This document shows, piece by piece, positions 37,562 through 45,462 of a DNA stretch of 64,000 bases. The notes below the pieces were generated by a model. It saw nothing but the letters and a program-made list of their open reading frames with translations, was not told where the DNA came from and searched no databases. The stretch is from Halomonas sp. TD01 (lineage in GTDB: Bacteria > Pseudomonadota > Gammaproteobacteria > Pseudomonadales > Halomonadaceae), in contig NZ_OV350343.1 of assembly GCF_923868895.1 (NCBI RefSeq), positions 3,534,001-3,598,000 of the forward strand. Direction: 5' to 3'. Both the position numbers and the translations under genes were made by a program. Every line of letters begins with the position of its first letter. Position 1 is the first letter of the stretch.

Positions 37562-38188
37562 TTAAAGACGACTCGCTAACACGCGTTCAACTGTTTCAAC
37601 AATCACCTGAGTTTGTGGATCAATCTCGATATTGACTCTGTCGCCTAGCAACCGATCTTTTAAAACCGTGCGCGCCAACGTCTCCGGTATCAGATTGACA
37701 CTGAACTCAACCCCAGCACCATCGCCCGCGGGTCTTACGTCACCTACCGTCAAGCTAATACCATCAACACCAATGTATCCCTTCTCGAATACAAACTTAG
37801 CGACTTTCTCAGGCAGTGAAAACCAAAGCCGACGATTGTTAGGTGCCTCTTCTATCGCCACCACATTGGCCATACAAATAATGTGGCCAGACATGGAGTG
37901 CCCACCAATTTCATCACCAAAACGCGCCGCGCGCTCTATGTTGACGCACTGACCTGGTGCAATTGCACCAAGATTTGTCAAACGCAACGTTTCACGCATT
38001 AGATCAAAACTGACATTCCCATCTTCTATCGCGGTTACCGTTAGGCAAACACCGTTATGGGCTACCGACGCGCCAATGGTGAGCCCTTCGCGCAACGCTT
38101 CCGGCAATGCGACTACGTGGGTGCGAAACTCTTCTAGTTCTTTAACAGCGACGACTTCAGCCACGCCTTGCACGATGCCTGTAAACAT
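37562..38188 (-). CDS. ribE: Riboflavin synthase
   Basis: Dismutates two 6,7-dimethyl-8-ribityllumazine molecules to riboflavin. The 208-residue protein has two lumazine-binding repeats: MFTGIVQGVAEV...GASVAHNGVCLTV near residue 45 and VNIERAARFGDEIGGHSMSGHI followed by GVDGISLTVGDVR near residue 140. The frame runs upstream to 38359, but every riboflavin synthase begins MFTGI(V/I), fixing the ATG at 38188. No other rib gene and no recognisable FMN riboswitch is adjacent. Confidence 0.95.
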   Translation of the reverse strand: MFTGIVQGVAEVVAVKELEEFRTHVVALPEALREGLTIGASVAHNGVCLTVTAIEDGNVSFDLMRETLRLTNLGAIAPGQCVNIERAARFGDEIGGHSMSGHIICMANVVAIEEAPNNRRLWFSLPEKVAKFVFEKGYIGVDGISLTVGDVRPAGDGAGVEFSVNLIPETLARTVLKDRLLGDRVNIEIDPQTQVIVETVERVLASRL

Positions 38189-38429
38189 ATTGCTACGTCC
38201 TCTTTCTCCACGCATTAAAGATAAAATAGGTTCTAAAATTTTGTGCAAGCTTACTACTAATGCCCAGACCTTGTGCAGCCAGAAGTCTTGATACAAACGT
38301 TGAAACGGTTTTTTTTCTGATAACAAGCAGTTGAATCGACACTCATTAGAATTAATCACTAACAGAGATCATTGAATCAGGAAATAACCCTAAATGATTG
38401 CATAAAAACATCAAATAGAACGGTTCTAA

Positions 38430-38458
38430 TTGACAAGGCACCCACCACTCTTTAGACT
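38430..38458 (+). promoter_or_regulatory. Strong predicted sigma-70 promoter for the metNIQ leader
   Basis: A perfect -35 TTGACA (38430-38435), a 17-base spacer, and TAGACT (38453-38458, 4 of 6) predict transcription starting near 38465. This sets the 5' end of a leader of about 185 bases ahead of metN. Confidence 0.6.
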
Positions 38459-38463
38459 TTCGC

Positions 38464-38587
38464 CGCAAATGTAATGACGCCGATTTGTACCCAGATTGCG
38501 GGCGTCCACCAAGCCAATGGCCTGGTGAAGTGCAGCTAAAAGGGTGTGTCCAGCGTTGATGGCCACCCGCAAGGGTGGCCTTTTTTT
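38464..38587 (+). ncRNA. Structured leader RNA ending in a terminator upstream of metN (candidate riboswitch/attenuator)
   Basis: Between the predicted start and an intrinsic terminator lie about 100 bases with several pairings: GACGCC (38476-38481) with GGCGTC (38501-38506), directly followed by CACCA (38507-38511) with TGGTG (38523-38527) enclosing GCC-AAT-GGC. GGGTG at 38542-38546 can pair with CACCC at 38564-38568, the 5' arm of the terminator, as an antiterminator, or ACCC at 38489-38492 can capture it. No Met-rich leader peptide is seen. The layout suggests a methionine- or SAM-responsive switch, but I cannot match it to SAM-I, SAM-II or other classes I know. Confidence 0.55.
38561..38587 (+). 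terminator. Intrinsic terminator upstream of metN
   Basis: A perfect 8-bp GC-rich stem (GGCCACCC at 38561-38568, GGGTGGCC at 38573-38580) with a GCAA tetraloop is followed by seven T residues. It lies between the predicted promoter and the metN start at 38650, so transcripts must read through it to express the operon. Confidence 0.85.
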
Positions 38588-38649
38588 ATTTCCCGCCCTA
38601 CGCTTGCCCCCTCGCACTCCGTCTTCGGCCTACCATTAAGGCAGACGCT

Positions 38650-39693
38650 ATGATTGAAATTAGCAACGTTAGTAAAACCTATGGCACCGGCAATAGTGCC
38701 GTTCATGCCCTAAAAGACGTTAATTTAACGATTCCGAAAGGCACTATTCACGGCGTTATTGGCCTTTCGGGCGCAGGCAAATCGACCCTTATCCGTTGCG
38801 TCAACCTGCTTGAACGACCAAGCACTGGCAGCGTATCAGTCGATGGCCAGGAAATGACCCGTCTTAGTCGCGGCGAATTAAACCGCGCCCGGCACCGTAT
38901 TGGAATGATTTTCCAGCATTTCAATCTGCTAACCACACGCACAGTATTTGATAATGTGGCACTCCCCCTTGAGCTAATGGGCGAAAGTCGCAGCGCTATA
39001 AAGAATCGCGTATTACCGCTGCTAGAGCTGGTCGGCTTGTCTGATAAAGCCAAACAATACCCAGCCCAGCTTTCTGGCGGTCAAAAGCAGCGTGTCGCCA
39101 TCGCCCGCGCACTAGCCAGCAAACCTAACGTATTGTTGTGCGATGAAGCCACTTCAGCACTAGACCCCCAGACCACCAGCTCCATCCTTGAGCTGTTGAG
39201 AGAAATTAATCAGCAGCTTGGTATCACCATCTTGTTGATCACTCACGAAATGGAGGTGGTGAAATCTATTTGCCACCGCGTAAGCCTCATTTCCGATGGC
39301 GAGCTTGTTGAAGACGCTGAGGTCGGTGATTTTTTTACTGCGCCTAGCACGCAGCTGGGCAGGGAATTTCTGAATGACTTTTTACAGCTAAGCCCACCTA
39401 AAGAGCTGATCGAGCGTTTGAGCGACACGCCCAGCGAGCACACTCACCCCGTTGTTCGATTAACCTTCTCTGGCGACGCCGTTTCGACCCCCCTTATTTC
39501 ACGCTTAGCGCGGGAGTGCAGCGTTGACGTCAGCATACTCCAAGCAAAGGTCGAATCCATTCAAGACCGCACGCTAGGGCTAATGATTGCTGAGCTGCTC
39601 GGCAGCCCCGCACAAACTCAGGAAGCAATGGCTTATCTAGAAGCACATCAACTACAGGTAGAGGTACTTGGTCATGTCCAGCGCAATGTTTGA
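38650..39693 (+). CDS. metN: Methionine ABC transporter ATP-binding protein MetN
   Basis: ATPase of the MetNIQ high-affinity D/L-methionine importer. The 347-residue protein has Walker A GLSGAGKSTLIRC, Q-loop, signature LSGGQKQRVAIARAL, Walker B VLLCDEATSALDP and the H-loop ITHEMEVV. Its C-terminal ACT-like C2 domain (about residues 265-345) binds methionine and inhibits transport in E. coli. The ATG at 38650 (MIEISNVSKTY) is the family start; the frame extends upstream into the leader without other support. First gene of metN-metI-metQ; metI overlaps its end by 20 bases. Confidence 0.95.
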   Translation: MIEISNVSKTYGTGNSAVHALKDVNLTIPKGTIHGVIGLSGAGKSTLIRCVNLLERPSTGSVSVDGQEMTRLSRGELNRARHRIGMIFQHFNLLTTRTVFDNVALPLELMGESRSAIKNRVLPLLELVGLSDKAKQYPAQLSGGQKQRVAIARALASKPNVLLCDEATSALDPQTTSSILELLREINQQLGITILLITHEMEVVKSICHRVSLISDGELVEDAEVGDFFTAPSTQLGREFLNDFLQLSPPKELIERLSDTPSEHTHPVVRLTFSGDAVSTPLISRLARECSVDVSILQAKVESIQDRTLGLMIAELLGSPAQTQEAMAYLEAHQLQVEVLGHVQRNV

Positions 39694-40327
39694 TCTTATT
39701 TTACAAGCCACGCTGGATACGCTTTATATGGTGGCTGTTTCAGGTGTGATCGCCACCCTACTTGGCCTGCCACTTGGCGTAATGCTTTACGTGACTCGCC
39801 CCCGCCAGATTCTAGCGATGCCGGCACTTAACCAAGTGCTCGGCATTGTTACCAATATTGGCCGCTCAATCCCGTTTATCATTTTGATGGTGGCGATCAT
39901 TCCGTTCACGCGCATGCTGGTAGGCACCTCTATTGGCATTAATGCAGCCTCGGTGCCGTTAACTATTGCCGCTATTCCATTTGTGGCTCGCCTGATTGAA
40001 GGCGCGCTTAACGAGATATCCCCTGGGCTGATTGAATCCGCCCAATCAATGGGTGCAACCCCCTGGCAAGTCATTACCAAGGTACTGATCCCTGAAGCAA
40101 GGGGCGGCATCATCACAGGGCTGACGATTACGCTAGTGACACTAGTAAGCTACTCCGCCATGGCAGGGGCCGTAGGTGGCGGTGGTCTTGGTGATTTGGG
40201 AATTCGCTATGGTTATAACCGCTTCAACCCCACCATTATGTTGATTACGGTGGTTATTCTGGTAGTGATGGTTCAAGGTTTCCAAAGCCTGGGCGACTAC
40301 TTGGTGCGTAAAAGCGACCGCAAGTAA
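39674..40327 (+). CDS. metI: Methionine ABC transporter permease MetI
   Basis: Inner-membrane channel subunit of MetNIQ. The 217-residue length equals that of E. coli MetI. Five hydrophobic segments and the coupling-helix EAA motif (EISPGLIESAQSMGATPWQVITKVLIPEARGGI) are present, with NIGRSIPFIILMVAIIPFTRMLVGTSIG. The ATG at 39674 is preferred over the TTG at 39668 because it restores the family length. It overlaps the metN 3' end by 20 bases, so translation is coupled. Confidence 0.95.
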   Translation: MSSAMFDLILQATLDTLYMVAVSGVIATLLGLPLGVMLYVTRPRQILAMPALNQVLGIVTNIGRSIPFIILMVAIIPFTRMLVGTSIGINAASVPLTIAAIPFVARLIEGALNEISPGLIESAQSMGATPWQVITKVLIPEARGGIITGLTITLVTLVSYSAMAGAVGGGGLGDLGIRYGYNRFNPTIMLITVVILVVMVQGFQSLGDYLVRKSDRK

Positions 40328-40441
40328 TGATAGTCTGCGCCTTTTATCGGCATAGCTGAATATAACTAAAACGCATTAGAATTCTGTTTCTTATTGCCGT
40401 ATAATCACATCCAACATCTACTGTGCCACAGGAGTGACACC

Positions 40442-41233
40442 ATGCAAAAACTACTTATCGGCAGCCTGACTGCCTTAGCACTCGCGGTTAACGTTGCCAA
40501 CGCAGAAACACGCACCATCAAAATGGGCACTGTGGCGGGTCCGGAAACCGAAGTCATGGAAGTGGCAGCTCGAATTGCCAAAGAAGAGTACGATCTAAAC
40601 GTCGAGATCATTGAGTTCACCGACTACGTCACGCCGAACGCCGCCCTCGCCGATGGCAGCTTAGACGCTAACGCTTACCAGCACGAGCCCTACCTACAGG
40701 CTATGGTCAATGACCGTGGATACGATCTTGCCATCGCGGGCTACACCTTTGTTTACCCGATCGGCGCATACTCTGAGAAATACGACAGCATCGAAGAGCT
40801 ACCCGATGGCGCTCAAATCGCGCTGCCTAACGACCCGTCTAATGAAGGACGTGCACTCATCCTGATGCACAACCAGGGCCTGATCACACTTAATGATCCG
40901 AGCAACCTGGAAGCCACCCCCATCGACATCGCTGAAAATCCGCGCAACTTCCGCTTCCGGGAAATTGAAGCAGCACAGCTACCCCGCGTGCTACCAGACG
41001 TGGATATGGCGTTCATTAACAATACATTCGCCCAGCCGGCTGGCTTGAGCCTGAATGACGCGCTAATCAAGGAAGGTCCTGAATCTCCCTACGTCAACTT
41101 GATTGCGGTACGTGGTGGCGATGAAGAGCGCGAAGAAATCCGTCAACTTGTTGACGCTTACCAGCGCGATGAAGTTATCGAAAAAGCGGAAGAATTGTTT
41201 AAGGGCGCAGCTGTGCCCGGCTGGATCGAATAA
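40442..41233 (+). CDS. metQ: Methionine ABC transporter substrate-binding protein MetQ
   Basis: Periplasmic methionine-binding protein of MetNIQ, 263 residues. The family core is clear: IKMGTVAGPETEVMEVAARIAKEEYDLNVEIIEFTDYVTPNAALADGSLDANAYQHEPYL and DVDMAFINNTFAQPAG. The N-terminus is a type I signal peptide, cleaved after ANA (residue 21) before ETRTIK. There is no lipobox and no cysteine anywhere, unlike the lipoprotein MetQ of E. coli. The ATG at 40442 has a strong AGGAG. It follows metI by 114 bases and ends before an 11-bp stem-loop. Confidence 0.94.
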   Translation: MQKLLIGSLTALALAVNVANAETRTIKMGTVAGPETEVMEVAARIAKEEYDLNVEIIEFTDYVTPNAALADGSLDANAYQHEPYLQAMVNDRGYDLAIAGYTFVYPIGAYSEKYDSIEELPDGAQIALPNDPSNEGRALILMHNQGLITLNDPSNLEATPIDIAENPRNFRFREIEAAQLPRVLPDVDMAFINNTFAQPAGLSLNDALIKEGPESPYVNLIAVRGGDEEREEIRQLVDAYQRDEVIEKAEELFKGAAVPGWIE

Positions 41234-41260
41234 ACAGTACGGTTTTCTCTATCGATGTAA

Positions 41261-41286
41261 TCAGGCCAGCCTTAGGGCTGGCCTGA
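41261..41286 (+). terminator. Stem-loop (probable terminator) after metQ
   Basis: An 11-bp perfect stem pairs 41261-41271 with 41276-41286. The tract after it is TGTGTTT rather than a clean T-run, so termination may be partial and some transcription may continue into the fRMsr gene 27 bases downstream. Confidence 0.6.
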
Positions 41287-41312
41287 TGTGTTTAACTCCA
41301 TGAGGAATTCGT

Positions 41313-41789
41313 ATGCATAGCGTTGATTATGCGCTGCTTAACCGGCAGCTTGAAGCCCTGCTAGACACCCGTGACTGGCTAACTAACAGCGCACAAACCT
41401 GCGCCTTTATTCAGCAAGCACTGAGCGACGTAAACTGGGTGGGGTTCTATTTGCAGCGCCAACCCAACCAGCTTTGCCTTGGTCCTTTTCAGGGCAAACC
41501 TGCCTGCCACCCAATCCCCTTTAGTAAAGGCGTTTGCGGTGCTGCGGCTCGCCAACAAGCTACCCAACGGGTTGATGACGTTCACACTATTGCTGACCAT
41601 ATCGCCTGCGATGCTGACTCTCGCTCAGAGCTCGTTGCCCCCGTGGTGATCAACGGCCACCTCTGGGGAGTGCTCGACTTAGATAGCCCGCAGCATGCAC
41701 GCTTTAGCCAAGAAGATCAGGCTGGCATTGAGGCACTCGTCGCAACATTCATTCGCCAAACAGACCTACCGCGCTTTCTCGACCAGTAA
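41313..41789 (+). CDS. msrC: Free methionine-(R)-sulfoxide reductase (GAF domain, fRMsr)
   Basis: Reduces free L-methionine-(R)-sulfoxide to methionine. The 158-residue GAF-domain protein has the three conserved cysteines of the family in GPFQGKPACHPIPFSKGVCGAA and HIACDADSRSELVAPV, and ends GVLDLDSPQHARFSQEDQAGIEALVATFI. AUGAGGAAT precedes the ATG. Position directly behind metNIQ on the same strand suggests a shared role: the importer brings methionine (and perhaps its sulfoxide) in and this enzyme repairs it. Confidence 0.92.
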   Translation: MHSVDYALLNRQLEALLDTRDWLTNSAQTCAFIQQALSDVNWVGFYLQRQPNQLCLGPFQGKPACHPIPFSKGVCGAAARQQATQRVDDVHTIADHIACDADSRSELVAPVVINGHLWGVLDLDSPQHARFSQEDQAGIEALVATFIRQTDLPRFLDQ

Positions 41790-41793
41790 CAGA

Positions 41794-41822
41794 AAAAGCC
41801 CCATGCTTAGCATGGGGCTTTT
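41794..41822. terminator. Bidirectional terminator between msrC and tRNA-Val
   Basis: A perfect 13-bp stem (41794-41806 with 41810-41822) with a TTA loop has A and T runs on its two sides. It can end the msrC transcript on plus and the tRNA-Val transcript on minus. Confidence 0.85.
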
Positions 41823-41830
41823 CAGATATT

Positions 41831-41907
41831 TGGTAGGACCAGGCGGATTTGAACCGCCGACCTCCACGATGTCAACGTGGCGCTCTAACCAACTGAGCTA
41901 TGGTCCT
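41831..41907 (-). tRNA. tRNA-Val (anticodon GAC), copy 2 of the pair
   Basis: Minus-strand cloverleaf of 77 bases including encoded CCA (TGG at 41831-41833). Acceptor AGGACCA pairs with TGGTCCT; the D-loop contains AGCTCAGTTGGTTAGAGC; the anticodon stem CCACG/CGTGG holds the loop TTGACAT with anticodon GAC; the T arm is GGCGG-TTCAAAT-CCGCC. Reads GUC/GUU valine codons. Identical to the copy at 41948-42024, 40 bases upstream in transcription. Confidence 0.97.
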
Positions 41908-41947
41908 AAATATTGACACAAAGGTAACTAGCTGCACACGAGCGAGA

Positions 41948-42024
41948 TGGTAGGACCAGGCGGATTTGAACCGCCGACCTCCACGATGTCAACGTGGCGC
42001 TCTAACCAACTGAGCTATGGTCCT
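41948..42024 (-). tRNA. tRNA-Val (anticodon GAC), copy 1 of the pair
   Basis: Identical in sequence to the copy at 41831-41907, with encoded CCA. It is first in the direction of transcription, so both probably come from one precursor ending at the strong terminator at 41794-41822. The promoter should lie upstream around 42025-42080; I did not pin it down. Confidence 0.97.
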
Positions 42025-42206
42025 GCTGTGCAACGGATGCGTATTCTACGGCTTCATAGCTGAATTGCAAGTAGTTTTTAGCTCTTTGAAATAGAGCAAA
42101 TGAACTAACTCACCTCAATTGCAAAGTGAGATCGACACTTATCTCCCCTTGCCGCTAAGCTAATCACAGACTAACAACTATCTACGGTTAGACCAGGAGG
42201 TAAACC

Positions 42207-43277
42207 TTGCTTGGGCCTTTGCTAGGATGCATCGCCATCTCACTGTTACTCGCCACACTGATTGCCCGCGTACCTATGCGCTGGTGGTGGGTGCGAAGTT
42301 TTGAATTTCCCCGACTGCAAGTTGCCGTCTTGGCTTTAGCGTGTGGCTTAGCAAGCCTGTGGCTATTAGACCCAGGGCAGTGGCGCGTTACCGCGATACT
42401 TGTTTCATTCGCCACGCTAGCGCTTCAATTACGCTACATCTTGCCATGGACAAGGCTCTGGCCTGTGCAGGTAAAAAACGCACATAACGCGCCTGAAGAC
42501 CAGATGATTACGCTGTTAATCGCCAACGTATTGACACCAAACCGTCAGTCAAAAGAATTACTGGAGATGATAACGCATCACCAGCCCGATATGATTCTCA
42601 CGCTAGAATCCGATCAATGGTGGCAAGATCAGCTTGACCCAGCTTTAGACGAACAGTGGCCACATAGCGTTAAGATCCCACTAGATAACCTTTATGGCAT
42701 GCACCTTTATTCTCGCCTAGCGCTGAAAAACACTGAGGTTAAGTGGCTTATCCAGGACGATATACCTTCGATTCACACCCAGGTAGAACTTAAAAGCGGT
42801 CAGCACATTCGCTTATTTGCCGTCCATCCAAGACCGCCTGCACCCAGTGAAAGCGAAAAATCTCTATGGCGTGACGCAGAACTGTTATGGATTGGAAAAG
42901 AAATTCACCGAAACCCCAAGGCCACTCTCGTTGCCGGAGATCTGAATGATGTCGCTTGGTCACGCACAACACGACGTTTTTGTCGCATAGGGGGGATGCT
43001 CGACCCACGTCGCGGACGCGGCATGTTCAGTACCTTCCATGCCAACTACCCCCTGCTACGCTGGCCTCTCGACCACGCGTTTGTAAGCGAGCATTTCACC
43101 CTCGTAAACATGCAGCGCCTTGGGGCGTTCGGATCTGACCACTTTCCTATATTGGCAACTTTCTGCTATCGGCCCTCACGCCAAGATGAACACGAAACAC
43201 CCGATGCCAGTACAGAAGAGCGGCAAGAAGCGAACGAAACCATTCAAAAAGGCAAAACGGAAAAGCAAGAAACCTAA
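42207..43277 (+). CDS. Membrane-anchored endonuclease/exonuclease/phosphatase (EEP) family protein
   Basis: The 356-residue protein has two or three N-terminal membrane segments (about residues 4-22, 36-54, 60-78) and a C-terminal EEP fold facing the periplasm or cytoplasm. Motifs: ITLLIANVLTPNRQSKELLEMI, MILTLESDQWW, HPRPPAPSE, VAGDLNDVAWS and the catalytic-end GSDHFPI. Relatives act on phosphodiesters of nucleic acids, lipids or inositol phosphates; the substrate here is unknown. The start is a TTG at 42207 with a perfect AGGAGG (42195-42200) and 6-base spacer. A charged, disordered tail of about 35 residues ends it. It converges with fumC, 5 bases away. Confidence 0.83.
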   Translation: MLGPLLGCIAISLLLATLIARVPMRWWWVRSFEFPRLQVAVLALACGLASLWLLDPGQWRVTAILVSFATLALQLRYILPWTRLWPVQVKNAHNAPEDQMITLLIANVLTPNRQSKELLEMITHHQPDMILTLESDQWWQDQLDPALDEQWPHSVKIPLDNLYGMHLYSRLALKNTEVKWLIQDDIPSIHTQVELKSGQHIRLFAVHPRPPAPSESEKSLWRDAELLWIGKEIHRNPKATLVAGDLNDVAWSRTTRRFCRIGGMLDPRRGRGMFSTFHANYPLLRWPLDHAFVSEHFTLVNMQRLGAFGSDHFPILATFCYRPSRQDEHETPDASTEERQEANETIQKGKTEKQET

Positions 43278-43282
43278 AGAGG

Positions 43283-44659
43283 CTACTCCGGTATGCCTCC
43301 TTTCGTGAGTACAGTGGGATCTAGTAAGCGTTCAAGCGTTGCGCGATCCAGATCGGTTTCTTCTTCCGCGACGTCGATAATTGGTCGCCCAGCTTGATAG
43401 GCTTTTTTAGCCACTGCGGCAGCAGCGTTATAGCCAATCACACCATTAAGGGCAGTCACTAAGATAGGGTTGCGAGCAAGCGGTCCCTGTAAATTATCGT
43501 CTCGTACTTTAAAGGTGGCGATAGCGCGCTCACCCAGCAAGGTGGTTGTGTTACTCATCAATGTAATAGACGTGAGAAGATTCGAAGCCACCAACGGCAG
43601 CATCACGTTGAGCTGGAAGTTACCACTCTGCCCAGCCACCGTCACCGCAGCATCCAGGCCGATGACTTGCGCGGCCGCTTGGGCGGCCGACTCAGGAATC
43701 ACTGGATTTACCTTACCCGGCATAATGGAACTACCTGGCTGTAGTGCCTCAAGCTCAATCTCGCCCAACCCTGCCAGCGGCCCTGAGTTCATCCAACGCA
43801 AATCGTTAGCGATTTTCATGACGACACATGCAAGTCCCTTCAACTGACCCGATAACTCTACGGCAGCATCCTGGGATGCCAAACTGGCAAAAAAGCTATC
43901 ATTAGGCACAAAAAGGAGTCCGGTTTGCTGACTTAAGTCGCTAGCCATTAGCTCGGCAAAACCGTCGGGCGCGTTAATACCAGTGCCCACCGCCGTGCCG
44001 CCTTGCGCTAATCGGCACAGTCGGGTCATAGCGCTGTCAAAACGCTCGATGGCCTGCCCCACCTGGCTTGACCACGCTCCTAGTTCTTGATCCATGCGCA
44101 GTGGCATGGCATCCATCAGGTGGGTGCGACCTGTTTTGACCACGTGAGCCAACTCACTGGCCCTTCGATCAATCGTAGCCTGCAGCGTCACCAATGCGGG
44201 ACGAAGCGTTTCATTAACGGCTATCGCTGCCGAAAGGTGAATGGCCGTAGGAATAACATCGTTACTCGACTGCCCCATATTGACGTGGTCGTTTGGCGAT
44301 ACTTCAACCCCTTCACGACTCGCAAGCGTCGCCAACACTTCATTGACGTTCATATTTGTCGACGTGCCAGACCCTGTCTGGAAGACATCGATCGGAAAAT
44401 GCGCATCATGGTGGCCATTAATCACTGCCTGGGCCGCATTTTCAATCGCCTCTGCACGGGGCTTATCTAGCAAACCTAACTGGCAGTTACTTCGCGCAGC
44501 GGCAAGCTTTATCCGCGCGACAGCATGAATAAATGCCGTGGGCATTGGTGTATGCGAGACAGGAAAGTTGTTGATAGCCCGTTGGGTTTGAGCGCCATAA
44601 AGCGCATTTGCAGGCACATCGAGCTCACCCATGCTATCCCGTTCAATACGTGTATCCAT
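43283..44659 (-). CDS. fumC: Class II fumarate hydratase FumC
   Basis: Iron-free, heat- and oxidant-stable fumarase interconverting fumarate and malate. The 458-residue protein has DSMGELDVPANALYGAQTQRA, QTGSGTSTNMNVNEVL, VKTGRTHLMDAMPLRMDQEL with the catalytic His, and the superfamily signature PGSSIMPGKVNPVIPE. A good ribosome binding site (AAGGAG) precedes the ATG. Single gene. The fumarase signature separates it from argininosuccinate lyase and aspartase relatives. Confidence 0.95.
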   Translation of the reverse strand: MDTRIERDSMGELDVPANALYGAQTQRAINNFPVSHTPMPTAFIHAVARIKLAAARSNCQLGLLDKPRAEAIENAAQAVINGHHDAHFPIDVFQTGSGTSTNMNVNEVLATLASREGVEVSPNDHVNMGQSSNDVIPTAIHLSAAIAVNETLRPALVTLQATIDRRASELAHVVKTGRTHLMDAMPLRMDQELGAWSSQVGQAIERFDSAMTRLCRLAQGGTAVGTGINAPDGFAELMASDLSQQTGLLFVPNDSFFASLASQDAAVELSGQLKGLACVVMKIANDLRWMNSGPLAGLGEIELEALQPGSSIMPGKVNPVIPESAAQAAAQVIGLDAAVTVAGQSGNFQLNVMLPLVASNLLTSITLMSNTTTLLGERAIATFKVRDDNLQGPLARNPILVTALNGVIGYNAAAAVAKKAYQAGRPIIDVAEEETDLDRATLERLLDPTVLTKGGIPE

Positions 44660-45010
44660 CCTTGCACTCCTTTTTTAAAGACGACTTAGCTAACGTCGCT
44701 CACATCACTAACATCACATTTCCCAATGATTATTTTAGTGATAACGGTTATCTATACGCTTAAGCCTAGCCCTAGCGGCGCGTTAGGTAAATTCGAGTGC
44801 ATCATCGACTCACACAGCTACATCCACACGATCTTTAAATTCACTCCACAGAAATGTTGCACTGCACAAAACCCCCTGTTATGCTGCAACGCAAGATAAC
44901 TAGATATCAGCTGCGGTGGGTGCTTAACAAAACCGTTGCTGATCAACCAACACTAACGGCACCGTCAATCAATGGGCCGATTAGTGGGCAATGGAACAGG
45001 AGTGTTTACC
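44660..45010. other. Divergent fumC/phasin control region
   Basis: About 350 non-coding bases between divergent genes. Near the phasin side are TGC-rich elements, TTGCACTGCACAA (44857-44869) and ATGCTGCAACGCAAG (44881-44895). They could be sites for a PhaR-type phasin repressor, whose known sites in other bacteria are also TGC-rich, but no precise consensus match is claimed. A weak -35/-10 pair (TTGCAC 44857-44862, TATGCT 44880-44885, 17-base spacer) coincides with them. Confidence 0.35.
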
Positions 45011-45385
45011 ATGCAAACATTTAACACCAACGAAATGACCCAGCAGTTCGACAACATGTTCATGGCACCTGTGCGTGCATACATGACGCTAAGCATCGAT
45101 TACTCTGAAAAAATGCTTAACGCACAGCTTGATGCCAACAAATCTTACGTTGATACCGGCATCGCCCAAATGCGTCAGCTGATGAGCGTGAAAGACGCTA
45201 ACGGCCTGCGTAGCTACATGGAAGGCCAGCAGAAAGTTGCTAAAGAACTGGCTGAGCGCGTAAAAGGCGATGCGGATAAAGCCGTTGCTCTTCAGCAGGA
45301 CTTCTTGCAGAAAGGCCAAAAACTGACAGAAGATAATGTAAAGCAAGCACAAGCTGCTGCTAGCAAAATGAGCAAAACTGCTTAA
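45011..45385 (+). CDS. phaP: Phasin family protein
   Basis: Small amphipathic protein that coats polyhydroxyalkanoate granules. The 124-residue product is all-helical with few aromatics and fits the phasin_2 family: FDNMFMAPVRAYMTLSIDYSEKMLNAQLDANKSYVDTGIAQMRQLMSVKDANGLRSYMEGQQKVAKELAERVKGD. The ATG at 45011 has AGGAG 8 bases upstream; 13 upstream in-frame codons are not supported. No PHA synthase gene is in the window. A very strong terminator follows, consistent with high expression. Confidence 0.85.
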   Translation: MQTFNTNEMTQQFDNMFMAPVRAYMTLSIDYSEKMLNAQLDANKSYVDTGIAQMRQLMSVKDANGLRSYMEGQQKVAKELAERVKGDADKAVALQQDFLQKGQKLTEDNVKQAQAAASKMSKTA

Positions 45386-45414
45386 TCTGTTGCAGTTATT
45401 GACTTGCTGTCATT

Positions 45415-45450
45415 AAAAAGCCCCTGCCAGTGATCTGGCAGGGGCTTTTT
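45415..45450. terminator. Strong bidirectional terminator after the phasin gene
   Basis: A perfect 16-bp stem (45415-45430 with 45435-45450) with a TGAT loop and flanking A5/T5 tracts lies between the phasin gene and convergent hda. It can serve both. Confidence 0.92.
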
Positions 45451-45462
45451 GTCAATTGCGCT

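Noticed and set aside
38189..38360. FMN riboswitch upstream of ribE
   Set aside because: The conserved RFN core was not found on the minus strand, and no terminator or start-sequestering stem is evident there.
41831..42024. Recent duplication or integration site at the tandem tRNA-Val genes
   Set aside because: Tandem identical tRNA genes are common. No integrase, attachment-like repeat of a tRNA 3' end, or atypical composition is seen next to them.
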